Positions 36,329 to 45,792 of a DNA stretch of 64,000 nt are shown here, piece by piece. Source of the stretch: Paenibacillus sp. (GTDB lineage Bacteria; Bacillota; Bacilli; Paenibacillales; NBRC-103111). Positions within the stretch are counted from its first letter, which is position 1. Each line of letters starts with the position of its first letter. The notes below the pieces were generated by a model. It did not search any database, was not told the DNA's origin, and saw only the letters and a program-made list of their open reading frames with translations. The stretch lies in NCBI GenBank assembly GCA_031180825.1, contig JAPSLM010000004.1, positions 124,001 through 188,000 on the forward strand. Direction: 5' to 3'. A program made the translations under genes and the position numbers.

Positions 36329-36916
36329 ATGGCAATTAGGTTAGCGACCGAATACGTCAAAACCTGCCTGCAGCTTACGGAAGCCGAGATGGCCAAGTTC
36401 ATTCGGATGTTTGTCGATCACGGAGCCTCTCTGCAAGTCAAAGTACTCGAAAACGGAAATCAAGAGGTGGTATTGCCGGACGACGCCGGCGAAGAAATCG
36501 TGCTGTCGTTCGAACGTGAAATGAACTTGTATGTATGCCGGGGAACATGCCGCATTCGCAACAAAAATTTGGTCAATCTGATGCGCAAAGCCGTAGCCGA
36601 ATTTAAAGGCGACGCTGTCGTGCATCGCATTTATGCAGCATACACGATGGTCTATACGTACAAGCAAGGTGCGGTTGTCCGAATTACCGAGAAAAAGGGC
36701 GCCGCGGAAAAAGTGATTTACGAATACCGGGACACCCTCGGACAACTGGAGCAGCTGTTCCACAAGAATGAGGTGGAGCAGGAGATCCAAATGCTCAAAG
36801 CCCAAGTGAATCATCTGCTCGATATGAGAAACGAGATGCAAGAAGCCGCCATCCGCGAGCATATCGACGGGCGTCTGCAGAAGCTTACCCATCGATTGTT
36901 TGTACTCGAAGCTTAA
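36329..36916 (+). CDS. Conserved-looking protein of unknown function, coiled coil at C-terminus
   Basis: 195 residues from ATG 36329, eight bases after GAGGGA. The N-terminal 120 residues look globular (ATEYVKTCLQLTEAEMAKF, AYTMVYTYKQGAVVRITEK) and the last 60 are helical with heptads (VEQEIQMLKAQVNHLLDM). No signal, membrane segment or catalytic motif. I do not recognise the family. A TATAAT at 36258-36263 is a likely -10. A terminator follows, so it is a single unit. Confidence 0.8.
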   Translation: MAIRLATEYVKTCLQLTEAEMAKFIRMFVDHGASLQVKVLENGNQEVVLPDDAGEEIVLSFEREMNLYVCRGTCRIRNKNLVNLMRKAVAEFKGDAVVHRIYAAYTMVYTYKQGAVVRITEKKGAAEKVIYEYRDTLGQLEQLFHKNEVEQEIQMLKAQVNHLLDMRNEMQEAAIREHIDGRLQKLTHRLFVLEA

Positions 36917-36955
36917 CATATATTCTTTTAGACTTCTCGATCATAGCTGAAAAAG

Positions 36956-36998
36956 CTCTTCCCGCTCGCCCATACAAAGGGCAGGGAAGAGTTTTTTT
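36956..36998 (+). terminator. Terminator
   Basis: CTCTTCCC / GGGAAGAG with inner GCCC-ATACAAA-GGGC, followed by TTTTTTT. Confidence 0.9.
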
Positions 36999-37341
36999 GT
37001 ATTTTTATGCACCGGAGGGTATTTTCACCTTGGCCTCAGAGGGGAAAAACGGCAAAGTTGGGCTTGTTCGGCCCTGCAAAGCTTACACCCCGGGCGGGCA
37101 TCGGGCATAATTTAATGTTGTGTGCCGCCCTGTGGCAGGTAAATATGGCCTGTGCAAAAAAAAGGGTTGCATTTCTGTTCAATAGATGTTATTTTTATCT
37201 TCGTTGAAAACAAAATAGGAACCAGGATTCACTCAGGACATGTAATGTTGCGAGAGATTATTCCCTCGGGAAGTGAATGACGTAGGTCCTAGCGGATGAA
37301 ATTTTCAAAACATTTTATTCCTAGGAAGGGGGAACCGGAAG
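36999..37341 (+). promoter_or_regulatory. Upstream region of speD
   Basis: No gene in this 340-bp stretch. A possible promoter is TTGCAT (37167-37172), 17-bp spacer, TATTTT (37190-37195), which would give a leader of about 140 nt. The leader holds the short hairpin TTCCC-TC-GGGAA (37261-37272) and the repeated CCTAG motifs near 37288 and 37320. No known riboswitch was recognised. Confidence 0.35.
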
Positions 37342-37743
37342 ATGGAATATTCAACTTTCGGAAGACACGTAGCTGTAGACACTTGGGGAGTAAATTTTGA
37401 TCTTCTCAACAATGCTGAATGGTTACAAGCGCAAATGGTAGAAGCTGCTGAGGTATGCGGAGCAACCGTTTTGTCGGTACAATCCAAACAATTTGAACCC
37501 CAAGGGGCAACCGTTCTGGTCATGTTGTCGGAAAGTCATCTCTCCATTCATACGTATCCTGAGAGAGGATTTGCTGCCCTTGACTGCTATACTTGCGGCG
37601 AGACGGTAGACCCTCAGCTCGCGATCGAGCACATGCTGTCCGTGCTGAAGCCGGAAGTGTCTCATGCGAAGAAACTGGTTCGCGGTATGGGTGAACTGCA
37701 AGTGGAAACGCCGGTATTGAAGCAAGCTGAATTGGTAAAATAA
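37342..37743 (+). CDS. speD: S-adenosylmethionine decarboxylase proenzyme
   Basis: 133 residues, the short prokaryotic class. It self-cleaves between Glu64 and Ser65 in SESHLSIHTYPE, making the pyruvoyl cofactor from Ser65; His70 and Cys85 (CYTCGE) are the other processing and catalytic residues. The product donates aminopropyl groups for spermidine. ATG follows AAGGGGGAACCGGAAG. The gene stands alone; speE is not in the window. Confidence 0.96.
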   Translation: MEYSTFGRHVAVDTWGVNFDLLNNAEWLQAQMVEAAEVCGATVLSVQSKQFEPQGATVLVMLSESHLSIHTYPERGFAALDCYTCGETVDPQLAIEHMLSVLKPEVSHAKKLVRGMGELQVETPVLKQAELVK

Positions 37744-37760
37744 TTACAAACGCATATACG

Positions 37761-37790
37761 ATAACCACGGATGATTCCGTGGTTATTTCT
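37761..37790 (+). terminator. Terminator after speD
   Basis: ATAACCACGG-ATGATT-CCGTGGTTAT, ten perfect pairs, then TTCTTTT. Confidence 0.8.
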
Positions 37791-37867
37791 TTTGCTCCGG
37801 GCCCATACACTCTCAAAGAGAGCTTGGTTCCTGCGGCGTCCGCCGCAGGCAGAGGAGGGGGACCCGG

Positions 37868-38398
37868 TTGAAAAGATTCAGAAAGAAGCTGTTTATGTAC
37901 CTGATCGTAGCCGTGCTGATCGTCTGGCCCGTAATGCAAATTGCAGAGCTGACCGGTCATAAGGCACCGCCCGAAAAAGCGGAAAAACTGCTGTATCAAG
38001 TATCCCTCTTTCAAATGGAGCTGCTCGGCAGCTACTTACAGGACACCGGCAAGCTTAAAGATACCGATTCGCTCAGCGCGCTCCGTCAAGCCGTTTACTC
38101 GGCTTCGTTCGCGCATGATCATCTGGCGCTCGCCTACGGCGAAGGCAGCTTGGCGAAGCTCGATTCGCTCGCCCAGCTCATGCAGTATTTGCTGCGCCTT
38201 CAGGTCGGCGGCTCCCGCCCTTTGCGCGCGGAGGAGGCCCAGACTCTCGGAGACGTTTCGAAGCTGTACGCCGACCTTTACGAGGCCTACGGCAAACTGA
38301 TGTCGAGCGGCGCCGACATTGTCGATTCGCAGAACGACCGTTTGATGAAATCCGACAAAGCGATTGCCGACCTCCTGCGCAAAAAGCTGCTGCAATAA
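37868..38398 (+). CDS. Membrane-anchored helical protein of unknown function
   Basis: 176 residues from TTG 37868 after GGAGGGGGACCC. The N-terminus is basic and then hydrophobic (KLFMYLIVAVLIVWPVMQIA, about residues 7-26): a single membrane anchor, with the rest probably outside. The remainder is helical, rich in Leu, Ala and Ser, without cysteine or catalytic motif. It lies between speD and the hemA region but is separated by terminator-like elements, so no functional link is implied. Family not recognised. Confidence 0.75.
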   Translation: MKRFRKKLFMYLIVAVLIVWPVMQIAELTGHKAPPEKAEKLLYQVSLFQMELLGSYLQDTGKLKDTDSLSALRQAVYSASFAHDHLALAYGEGSLAKLDSLAQLMQYLLRLQVGGSRPLRAEEAQTLGDVSKLYADLYEAYGKLMSSGADIVDSQNDRLMKSDKAIADLLRKKLLQ

Positions 38399-38739
38399 TC
38401 GTCCGTTCGTATAGGTCCGCCCGTTTCGGCGGAAACTAAAAATGGCAGCCTTAGGCAGTGAAAGGGCGGTAAAGTAGCAAGTTGGACGGTATATTGGCTA
38501 GGTTGGGGAAGGACTTTGCTGATAGGAGAAGGGTGCCGTGTTGGCACGCATATGGGAAAGCGAACGTGATTTCAGTCACAGCCTGCTTCAGCGAGGCGTG
38601 GTAGGATGTTGGGGGAAGAAGGGGAATTATCTAGTGGGACTATAGCGGTGCTGGCTTTTTGATGGAATGATCGAGTTTCATTGTACTTGGCTTGTTCCCG
38701 CCGATGAGTGTGGGAGCTAAGCCCGTCGCAGTGAAGCGT

Positions 38740-38785
38740 GTTCAGGAGATGGCCGCTTCCCTAGGGAAGCCGGCCTCCCCTGAAC
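38740..38785. repeat. 46-bp cruciform-like hairpin
   Basis: The perfect palindrome GCTTCCCTAGGGAAGC (38755-38770) sits inside GGCC...GGCC and then GTTCAGG...CCTGAAC, giving a nested stem over the whole interval with small bulges. Confidence 0.8.
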
Positions 38786-38873
38786 AGACCCGTTCCCTAT
38801 ACTACAGCAGCTCTCATGCGCGTCTCTGCGCCTCCTGCGTTCTTTACCCGTTCCCGCACGCCGTTAAGCGTAT

Positions 38874-38927
38874 CCTTGCGTTAACCGGCCTCCTCTCCAT
38901 AGGGAGAGAGGGGCGGTTAACGCAAGG
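38874..38927. repeat. 54-bp long hairpin
   Basis: CCTTGCGTTAACCG (38874-38887) pairs perfectly with CGGTTAACGCAAGG (38914-38927). The 26-nt interior CCTCCTCTCC-ATA-GGGAGAGAGG also pairs. No T-run follows, so it is not a normal terminator. Confidence 0.85.
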
Positions 38928-39055
38928 AGGAAAAGCGCTCACTCCACCAACAGTGCATCGAAGCTCGGGGGGTTCAGGGGCTTGGATCCCCCCTCTCCCT
39001 GTAATAAAACTTTCAAAATTATTGTCGCAAAAACTCGGACTTGTTCCGCATGGTG

Positions 39056-39064
39056 TGATATAAT
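39056..39064 (+). promoter_or_regulatory. Extended -10 promoter of hemA
   Basis: TG-A-TATAAT, a perfect extended -10; the -35 region is poor, which such promoters tolerate. The start codon lies about 35 bp downstream. Confidence 0.6.
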
Positions 39065-39099
39065 GAATTGACTTTACGAGGAGGAGGCAGGTGAACCAG

Positions 39100-40503
39100 A
39101 TGCATATCGTCGTGGCGGGTTTAAATTATCGCACAGCACCGGTGTCCATCAGAGAAAAATTTGCATTCGCCGAAGGGGATTTGCCGCTGGCGCTGAAGGA
39201 GCTCAAGGAAACGAAGAGCGTCATGGAGTGCGTCATCGTGGGCACCTGCAACCGGACGGAATTGTACGTAGCGGTCGACCGCCAGCCCTGTGCCCATTAT
39301 TTGCGGGGTTTTATCGAGAAGTGGTTCGGCGTGCCGAGGGACGAATATCAGCAGCATTTGTACGTTTACGAGAACGAGAAGGCGATCGAGCATTTATTCC
39401 GCGTCACAAGCGGTCTCGACTCCATGGTCATCGGCGAGACGCAAATTCTGGGACAAGTTCGGGACGCGTTCCTGCTGGCTCAGCGCGAGAAAACGACCGG
39501 CGTCTTGTTCAATACGCTGTTCAAACAAGCCGTAACGATGGCAAAACGGGCTCATTTCGAGACCGGCATCGGGGAAAATCCGGTGTCCGTCAGCTATGCG
39601 GCGGTCGAGCTGGGCAAGCGTATTTTCGGCAGCTACGCGAATAAGAAGGTTTTGATTATCGGCGCGGGGAAAATGAGCGAGCTGACCGTGAAGCATCTGT
39701 ACGCCAACGGCGCCGACAAGGTGACGGTCGTGAACCGGACGCTTAGCCGGGCGCAAGAGCTGGCGGACAAGTTCCGGGGCGTGGCGAGCACGATGGACCG
39801 GCTGCTGACGCACCTGGAAGAAGCCGACATTGTGATCAGTTCCACCGGAGCCGCAGGTTACGTGCTGACGGCCGAGCAAGTGTCCTGTATTTTGCAGCGG
39901 CGCCGCTCGCGACCGCTGTTCATGATCGACATCGCGGTTCCGAGAGACCTCGATCCGCGGCTCGGCGAGATGCCGAACGTCTTTTTGTACGATATTGACA
40001 ATCTTCAATCGCTCGTGAATTCCCATTTGGAAGAAAGGCGTAAAGCCGCGGTGCAGATTGAGAAAATGATCCGCGAGGAAATGGCGGCCTTCGAGCAGTG
40101 GACGAAAACGCTGGGCGTCAGCCCGGTCATTCAAGCGCTGCAGACCAAAGCGGCCACGATTCACGAGGAAACGATGGACAGCTTGATGAAGAAGCTGCCG
40201 GATTTGGATGAACACGAATTGAAGGTTATTCGCAAATTAACGAAAAGCATCGTCAATCAGATGCTGCGCGACCCTATTGTCCGCATTAAAGAAATGGCTG
40301 CCGAGCGTCATGGGGATGACGCGCTGGACATGTTCACGAAAATTTTTGCTTTGGAAGAGCCTTTGGCTGAGCAAAAACGGGTGGAGCAGGCGGTACGGAA
40401 GCAGGAAGCGGAGGCGGCGCAGGATCGGATCAAGGAAGAACTGCTGTCCAAAGTGCGGGCCGCGGCGCCTGCCGAAGCGCTTGATGTTCTGGCCAAAGCT
40501 TGA
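39100..40503 (+). CDS. hemA: Glutamyl-tRNA reductase
   Basis: 467 residues. First committed step of C5 tetrapyrrole synthesis: NADPH reduction of glutamyl-tRNA to glutamate semialdehyde. Catalytic Cys50 is in VIVGTCNRTELY, and the dimer and substrate blocks TSGLDSMVIGETQILGQV and FETGIGENPVSVSYAAVELG and the NADPH site VLIIGAGKMSELT are intact. The C-terminal helical dimerisation domain and a charged tail follow. ATG 39100 gives the family start MHIVVAGLNYRTAPVSIRE; GTG 39091, nearer the GAGGAGGAGG site, is a possible start 3 codons earlier. First gene of the tetrapyrrole cluster. Confidence 0.96.
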   Translation: MHIVVAGLNYRTAPVSIREKFAFAEGDLPLALKELKETKSVMECVIVGTCNRTELYVAVDRQPCAHYLRGFIEKWFGVPRDEYQQHLYVYENEKAIEHLFRVTSGLDSMVIGETQILGQVRDAFLLAQREKTTGVLFNTLFKQAVTMAKRAHFETGIGENPVSVSYAAVELGKRIFGSYANKKVLIIGAGKMSELTVKHLYANGADKVTVVNRTLSRAQELADKFRGVASTMDRLLTHLEEADIVISSTGAAGYVLTAEQVSCILQRRRSRPLFMIDIAVPRDLDPRLGEMPNVFLYDIDNLQSLVNSHLEERRKAAVQIEKMIREEMAAFEQWTKTLGVSPVIQALQTKAATIHEETMDSLMKKLPDLDEHELKVIRKLTKSIVNQMLRDPIVRIKEMAAERHGDDALDMFTKIFALEEPLAEQKRVEQAVRKQEAEAAQDRIKEELLSKVRAAAPAEALDVLAKA

Positions 40504-40518
40504 CCGGAAAGGAACAGC

Positions 40519-41343
40519 ATGGTCACTCAAACCTGGTTGTACGATGTCATTTTATATATTTATGCCCTGAGCCTCCTGTTTTACTTCTCGGACTTTGTCG
40601 GTCCGAACCGAAGTGCAAAGCGGATGGGGACAGGGTTGCTTTCTTTTGTATGGGTGCTGCAAACCGCCTATTTAATCTATAGCCTGGTCACGCACGGCAA
40701 GCTGTCGGCGTTTTCCATGTTCGAAACGCTTTTTATTTTATCCTGGCTGCTTGTGACCGTCTCGCTGATCGTGAACCGCTTTTTCAGAATCGAGCTGTTC
40801 GTGTTCTTGGTCAACGTGTTCGGATTCGCGACGTTCGCGCTTAATGTCTTCAGCCGGCCGGGACTGGCGCCGACCTTGTCGCATTGGAATATTAACGACG
40901 AGCTGCTGTTCATTCATATCACGCTGGCGATTTCCGGCTATGCGGCCTTTGTCGTATCCGCCATCTTTTCGGGCATGTACTTGTTCCTGCACCGCAAGCT
41001 GAAGGAAAAGCGGTGGTCGCAGCAAATGCTGCGGCTGCCGAGTTTGGAGAATACGGACCGTTACGCGTTTATTTCCGTAGTGATCGGAGCTCCGCTTCTG
41101 CTGCTTACGCTGTCGCTGGGGATCGTCTGGATCGCGCTGGAGGGCGATTTCATGCTCTTCTTCGATCCGAAGGTGCTGAATTCGTGGTTCGTGCTGCTGG
41201 CTTATATTTTTTATTTGTTTCAACGGTTGGTGATGAAAGCGGCGGGCAACCGGCTGGCGTTGTGGAACTTGGCCGCGTTTGTCATCACGCTGCTCAACTT
41301 TTTGTTGGCCAACCAATATTCGAACTTCCATCAATGGTATTGA
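40519..41343 (+). CDS. hemX: HemX, CcsA-like membrane protein
   Basis: 274 residues with eight hydrophobic helices (for example LYDVILYIYALSLLFYFSDF, FETLFILSWLLVTVSLIVN, FVITLLNFLLANQY). It belongs to the cytochrome c assembly/CcsA fold. In B. subtilis hemX is the second gene of the hem operon and lowers the amount of HemA. A role in regulated proteolysis or heme sensing of HemA is known only in outline. Start ATG 40519, after GGAAAGGAAC, 15 bp behind hemA: same operon. Confidence 0.9.
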   Translation: MVTQTWLYDVILYIYALSLLFYFSDFVGPNRSAKRMGTGLLSFVWVLQTAYLIYSLVTHGKLSAFSMFETLFILSWLLVTVSLIVNRFFRIELFVFLVNVFGFATFALNVFSRPGLAPTLSHWNINDELLFIHITLAISGYAAFVVSAIFSGMYLFLHRKLKEKRWSQQMLRLPSLENTDRYAFISVVIGAPLLLLTLSLGIVWIALEGDFMLFFDPKVLNSWFVLLAYIFYLFQRLVMKAAGNRLALWNLAAFVITLLNFLLANQYSNFHQWY

Positions 41344-41356
41344 GGGGGCGCAGGAA

Positions 41357-42118
41357 ATGACGAAAGCTGGCGAAGGAAGGCTCCCGGGGCCATCCCCCGG
41401 CGTCAAATCCTACTATCCCGCTATGCTCGATCTTGAAGGGCGGCCTTGCGCCATTGTCGGCGGAGGCCGGGTGTCGGAGCGCAAGGCACGCGCGCTCCTG
41501 GAGGCGGGGGCTCGCGTCACCGTCGTGAGCCCGGTGTTTACGCCGCAGCTGGAAGCGTGGGCGGCCTCGGGCGCCGTGCGCGCGCTGCGCGAGCGGTACG
41601 CGCCCGGGCTGCCCGCGCTGGCCGAGGCGCGGCTGGTGTTCGCGGCCACCGACGATGCGTCGGTGAACGCGCAGGTCTGCGCCGAGGCCGAGGCGCTCGG
41701 CAAGTTCGCGAACGCCGCCGACGACGGGGCCGGCGGCGGTTTTCTCGTCCCGGCCGCGGTGCGGCGGGGACGGTTGACGCTCGCGGTGTCCACCGCGGGC
41801 GCAAGCCCCGGCCTGGCCGCGGCGCTGCGCCGCAGGCTGGAGGAAGCGTTCGGCGAAGAGTACGCGCCGTACGTGGAGCTGCTCCACGAGCTGCGCGGCA
41901 TCATCCAGCAAGCCGTCCCGGAAACGGGTGAACGGCAGGAGCTGTTCCGCGGCATGCTGGAGTGGCAATTGCTGCCGCTGCTGCGAAGCGGCCGGACGGA
42001 CCCGGCAGGGCTGTGCGCCGAGCTGGCGCGCCGGGTGCTGGAAGATCCGACGCCGGGAGGCGTGGAGGCGATTGGCGACTGGCTGCGTGTATATGCGCGG
42101 CAATTGGGATATGAATAG
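41357..42118 (+). CDS. sirC: Precorrin-2 dehydrogenase (possible sirohydrochlorin ferrochelatase)
   Basis: 253 residues. NAD-binding Rossmann motif in [24 protein letters not shown], followed by the Met8p/CysG core KFANAADDG, with the conserved Asp that both reactions need, and [18 protein letters not shown]. It oxidises precorrin-2 to sirohydrochlorin; the Bacillus YlnF type is shorter (about 160 residues) and only a dehydrogenase, while Met8p (about 274) also inserts iron, so this length leaves the ferrochelatase activity open. The middle third is extremely GC-rich (about 41540-41870). ATG 41357 follows CGCAGGA; 13 bp after hemX. Confidence 0.85.
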   Translation: MTKAGEGRLPGPSPGVKSYYPAMLDLEGRPCAIVGGGRVSERKARALLEAGARVTVVSPVFTPQLEAWAASGAVRALRERYAPGLPALAEARLVFAATDDASVNAQVCAEAEALGKFANAADDGAGGGFLVPAAVRRGRLTLAVSTAGASPGLAAALRRRLEEAFGEEYAPYVELLHELRGIIQQAVPETGERQELFRGMLEWQLLPLLRSGRTDPAGLCAELARRVLEDPTPGGVEAIGDWLRVYARQLGYE

Positions 42119-42185
42119 TACAGCGTTACATAGAAATAAAGCACTTCCGATTTTACAGGGAGAAGATAAGGGGTTGACTTCACGC

Positions 42186-43121
42186 ATGCGTACCATCGTA
42201 GTAGGCACCAGACAAAGCGCGCTTGCTTTGACGCAAACCGGACAGGTGATCGATCACCTGCGCGAGCTTTGCAAACGGCACGGCATCGAAGCCGAATTCG
42301 AGCTGAAAAAAATCGTCACCAAAGGCGACCGGATTCTGGACGTCACCCTTTCGAAAGTCGGCGGCAAGGGGTTGTTCGTAAAAGAAATCGAACAGGCGCT
42401 GCTCGACGGCGAAGTGGATCTAGCGGTACACAGCATGAAGGATATGCCCTTTGAGCTGCCCGAGGGCCTTGTGGTCGGCGCCGTTCCTCTGCGGGAAGAT
42501 CCGCGCGACTGCTTGATCACGCGGGACGGCCGCGGGCTGGACGACTTGCCTCAGGGCGCCAAGGTCGGCACAAGCAGTCTGCGCCGTGCTTCCCAGCTGC
42601 AGCATTACCGCCCCGACTTGCAGATCGAATCGATCCGCGGCAACATCGACTCGCGGCTGCGCAAGCTGGAAACGGAAGGCTTCGACGCCATCCTGCTGGC
42701 CGCCGCGGGACTGCACCGGATCGGCTGGCAGGACCGCATCAGCGCCTATCTGCCGCCGGAGCTGTGCTTACCGGCCGTCGGACAAGGCGCATTGTGCATC
42801 GAATGCCGCGGCGATAACGAGTTCGTGCTTGATCTGCTGTCCAAATACAAACACGAGCCGACAGCCGTCGCCGTTGCCGCAGAGCGCAGCTTTCTGGGGC
42901 GTCTGAACGGCGGGTGCCAAGTGCCGATCGGCGCTCACGCGCATTTGACGGAAGGAAGCGGCACGTCGATTGTGCTGACCGGGATGGTCGGATCGCCGGA
43001 CGGCAAACGGGTGCTGAAAGAGACGATGACCGGGGACGATCCGCAGCAATTGGGTCTGCGGCTGGCGGAAGCGTTGATTGCGAAAGGTGCTGCCGAACTG
43101 CTTGCATTAGCTGAAGAATAG
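42186..43121 (+). CDS. hemC: Hydroxymethylbilane synthase
   Basis: 311 residues that join four porphobilinogen units. Family blocks: [62 protein letters not shown]. The cysteine that carries the dipyrromethane cofactor is in [20 protein letters not shown] 42186 gives the family-typical start; a TTG 12 bases earlier is an alternative. A 67-bp gap with a GGGAGAAG site separates it from the sirC-like gene. Confidence 0.96.
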   Translation: MRTIVVGTRQSALALTQTGQVIDHLRELCKRHGIEAEFELKKIVTKGDRILDVTLSKVGGKGLFVKEIEQALLDGEVDLAVHSMKDMPFELPEGLVVGAVPLREDPRDCLITRDGRGLDDLPQGAKVGTSSLRRASQLQHYRPDLQIESIRGNIDSRLRKLETEGFDAILLAAAGLHRIGWQDRISAYLPPELCLPAVGQGALCIECRGDNEFVLDLLSKYKHEPTAVAVAAERSFLGRLNGGCQVPIGAHAHLTEGSGTSIVLTGMVGSPDGKRVLKETMTGDDPQQLGLRLAEALIAKGAAELLALAEE

Positions 43122-43134
43122 GGGAGAAGCGGTT

Positions 43135-44670
43135 GTGAACAAGGGTGTCGTTTATCTTGTCGGTGCGGGACCGGGAGATCCGAAGCTGATTACGCTGAGA
43201 GGTCTGGAAGCGATCCAGCGGGCCGATGTGGTTGTCTATGACCGGCTGGCCAGCCCCCGTCTGCTCAAACACATGAAGGCCGGGGCAGAAAAAATTTTTG
43301 TCGGCAAACTGCCGGACAAACATATGATGAAGCAGGAAGAGATCAGCCGGCTGCTCGTCGAGCTGGCGCTGCAAGGAAAAACGGTGACCCGGCTTAAGGG
43401 CGGTGATCCGAGCGTATTCGGGCGCGTAGGCGAAGAAGCGGAACTGCTCGCAGAGCATGGAATCCGCTTCGAGATCGTGCCTGGCATTACGTCGGCGATC
43501 GCTGTTCCCGCTTATGCAGGGATTCCGGTGACGCACCGCGATTTTACTTCGTCCTTTTCGATCGTAACCGGTCATGAATATAAGAATAAAACCTACTCCA
43601 AAGTAAATTGGGATAATTTGGCACAAGCTTCCGGCACGCTGATCTTTTTGATGGGCGTCGCCAATCTGGAGCAGATCTGCACGGAGCTGATCCGCGGGGG
43701 AAAATCGCCGCAAACGCCGGTCGCCCTGATCCGGTGGGGGACTTGGATGGAGCAGGAGACGCTAACGGGCACGTTAACCGATGTTGCCGAGAAAGTAAGA
43801 GCGGCAGGCTTCCAGTCCCCGGCCGTCACCATCGTCGGCGAAGTGGTCAAGCTGCGCGACAAGCTGGCCTGGTTCGAAACGAAGCCGTTGTTCGGCCGTC
43901 GTATTCTCGTGACCCGCGCACGAAGTCAGGCGAGCGAGTTGTCTTCGCAAATCGACGAGCTTGGCGGGGAAGCGGTGGAGTTCCCGGTGATCCGCACCCG
44001 GCCGCCTTCCCGTCCGGAAGCGCAGGCGGCGCGGGATGAAGCGCTCCAACGCCTTTCCGCCTTTGATTGGGTCCTGTTCACGAGCGCGAACGGCGTCGAA
44101 TATTTTATGGAGCGGCTGCGGGAGCTGCGGCTCGACATTCGGGCATTAGGGAATGCCCGTCTGGCGGCGGTCGGTCCGAAAACGGAGGCGGCCTTGGCGA
44201 AGTACGGACTTCTGGCAGAGGTCGTTCCTTCGGAGTTCGACGGGGACGCTTTACTGGACGCCATCGCCCCCGAGCTGCGTCCAGGACAAAATGTGCTGCT
44301 GGCGACAGCGGATATCGCCAGAGCGTACGTGCCCGAACAATTGCGGGAGCGCGGCTTGAACGTAACCAAAATCGATATCTACGAAACGGTGTTGGACACC
44401 GAGGGCGGCTCCGAGATCGTCGGGCTGCTGAAGCAAAACATGCTGCACATCGTTACGTTTACCAGTTCCTCGACCGTTACGAATCTGCTGCGGGCGCTGC
44501 GGGAGCTTGGCGAGACGGAACCGCTCAAGCTGCTGCAAGGATGCAGGATCGCTTGTATCGGGCCGAGAACGGCGGCTACCGCGCAGGAAGCGGGACTTCA
44601 GGTCGATTATTTGGCCAACGAAGCGACCGTGGCTTCCCTGGTTCGGTGCTTATACGAGAAGGAGGAGTAA
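43135..44670 (+). CDS. cobA-hemD: Fused uroporphyrinogen-III methyltransferase and uroporphyrinogen-III synthase
   Basis: 511 residues. Residues 1-245 are the SAM-dependent uroporphyrinogen-III C-methyltransferase: YLVGAGPGDPKLITLRG, VYDRLASP, RLKGGDPSVFGRVGEE, YAGIPVTHRD. Residues about 258-505 are the HemD synthase: RRILVTRARSQASELSS, WVLFTSANGVEYF, and CRIACIGPRTAATAQEAG near the end. One polypeptide thus makes uroporphyrinogen III and methylates it to precorrin-2, the siroheme entry point. GTG start after GGGGAGAAGCG. The fusion is known in some Bacillota and replaces separate hemD and cobA/ylnD genes. Confidence 0.94.
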   Translation: MNKGVVYLVGAGPGDPKLITLRGLEAIQRADVVVYDRLASPRLLKHMKAGAEKIFVGKLPDKHMMKQEEISRLLVELALQGKTVTRLKGGDPSVFGRVGEEAELLAEHGIRFEIVPGITSAIAVPAYAGIPVTHRDFTSSFSIVTGHEYKNKTYSKVNWDNLAQASGTLIFLMGVANLEQICTELIRGGKSPQTPVALIRWGTWMEQETLTGTLTDVAEKVRAAGFQSPAVTIVGEVVKLRDKLAWFETKPLFGRRILVTRARSQASELSSQIDELGGEAVEFPVIRTRPPSRPEAQAARDEALQRLSAFDWVLFTSANGVEYFMERLRELRLDIRALGNARLAAVGPKTEAALAKYGLLAEVVPSEFDGDALLDAIAPELRPGQNVLLATADIARAYVPEQLRERGLNVTKIDIYETVLDTEGGSEIVGLLKQNMLHIVTFTSSSTVTNLLRALRELGETEPLKLLQGCRIACIGPRTAATAQEAGLQVDYLANEATVASLVRCLYEKEE

Positions 44671-44673
44671 ACC

Positions 44674-45666
44674 ATGAGTTTTCCGCTTGTACGAAACCGG
44701 CGTTTGCGCAGCTCGGCTGCGCTTCGGAATTTGGTTCGGGAGCATACCGTTACGCTGCACGACTTGATCTATCCGATTTTTGTCACGCACGGTACGAACG
44801 TTAAGGAAGAAATCAGCTCGATGCCGGGCGTCTGCCATTTCTCGCTTGACCGGCTTGAAGAGGAAATCCGCGAAATTGTCGAGTTGGGCATACCGGCCAT
44901 TGTGGTCTTCGGCGTACCGCACGAGAAAGACGCGCATGCCAGCTCGGCCTATGATCCGAACGGCATCGTTCAACAAGCGTCGCGCTTAATCAAAACATGG
45001 GCGCCGGAGCTGCTCATTGTCGCCGACACCTGCCTATGCCAGTTTACGGATCACGGCCACTGCGGCGTCGTCCATTACGATGAGGCGAAAGGCTGTGCCG
45101 AGGTGCTGAACGACGAGTCGCTTGAGCTGCTGGTCAAAACGGCGGTCTCGCAGGCCGAAGCCGGCGCGGACATTATCGCGCCGTCGAACATGATGGACGG
45201 CTTCGTCTACGCGATCCGTCAAGGGCTTGACGAAGCCGGCTATGAGCAGGTGCCGATCATGTCGTACTCCGTGAAATACGCTTCGTCGTTCTACGGTCCG
45301 TTCCGCGAAGCGGCGCATTCCACGCCGCAGTTCGGCGACCGCAAAACGTACCAAATGGACCCGGCCAACGTGCGGGAAGCGCTGCGCGAAGCGCAATCCG
45401 ACGCAGCCGAGGGCGCGGACATGCTGATGGTCAAACCGGCTCTTGCGTATATGGACGTCATTCGCGCGCTGCGCGACAATTTCAACCTGCCGCTCGTGGC
45501 GTATAATGTGAGCGGGGAATATTCCTTGGTGAAGGCTGCCGCCCAGCAGGGCTGGGTCGACGAGAAGTCGATCGTTCTGGAGACGATGACCGGATTTAAG
45601 CGGGCCGGCGCCGACATGATCATTACTTATTTTGCCAAAGATATCGCTCGCTGGCTCCGGAACTAA
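44674..45666 (+). CDS. hemB: Delta-aminolevulinic acid dehydratase (porphobilinogen synthase)
   Basis: 330 residues that condense two aminolevulinates to porphobilinogen. The zinc cysteines Cys120, Cys122 and Cys130 are present in [13 protein letters not shown], so it is the zinc-dependent type. Schiff-base lysines are in [18 protein letters not shown] and [17 protein letters not shown] 44674 is preceded by AAGGAGGAG inside the end of the CobA-HemD gene. Last gene of the first hem transcription unit, followed by a terminator. Confidence 0.97.
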   Translation: MSFPLVRNRRLRSSAALRNLVREHTVTLHDLIYPIFVTHGTNVKEEISSMPGVCHFSLDRLEEEIREIVELGIPAIVVFGVPHEKDAHASSAYDPNGIVQQASRLIKTWAPELLIVADTCLCQFTDHGHCGVVHYDEAKGCAEVLNDESLELLVKTAVSQAEAGADIIAPSNMMDGFVYAIRQGLDEAGYEQVPIMSYSVKYASSFYGPFREAAHSTPQFGDRKTYQMDPANVREALREAQSDAAEGADMLMVKPALAYMDVIRALRDNFNLPLVAYNVSGEYSLVKAAAQQGWVDEKSIVLETMTGFKRAGADMIITYFAKDIARWLRN

Positions 45667-45695
45667 CAGCCAAACCACGATACGCGATGATGATG

Positions 45696-45743
45696 AAGAC
45701 CGTTCCCTTATCCGGCATTTCTCCCGGAGCGGAGCGGTCTTTT
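45696..45743 (+). terminator. Terminator after hemB
   Basis: AAGACCGTTCC / GGAGCGGTCTT with one mismatch and an inner CCGG/CCGG pair, followed by TTTT. Confidence 0.65.
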
Positions 45744-45792
45744 GCATAGCGGCACTGTCAAACTTTTGTCGGAAACTGCAGCCTGACACACG

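Larger units (their letters stand above)
38399..39055 (+). other. Non-coding region with large hairpins before hemA
   Basis: About 650 bp without a credible gene. It opens with a possible weak terminator, TCCGCC-CGTTTC-GGCGGA (38416-38433). Smaller hairpins follow, such as GTGCC-GTGTT-GGCAC near 38537. Then come the two long hairpins annotated separately and a GGGGGG/CCCCCC stem (38967-38972, 38988-38993). The 123-codon open frame across 38692-39063 is discounted because it runs through all of them. It could be a small RNA, a long hemA leader or decayed repeats. Confidence 0.6.

Noticed and set aside
38874-38927. Intrinsic terminator
   Set aside because: Stem is long and perfect but is followed by AGGAGGAAAAG, with no T-run on either strand.
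38692-39063. 123-codon frame before hemA
   Set aside because: It runs through two perfect hairpins and the hemA promoter and has no ribosome binding site or recognisable protein pattern.
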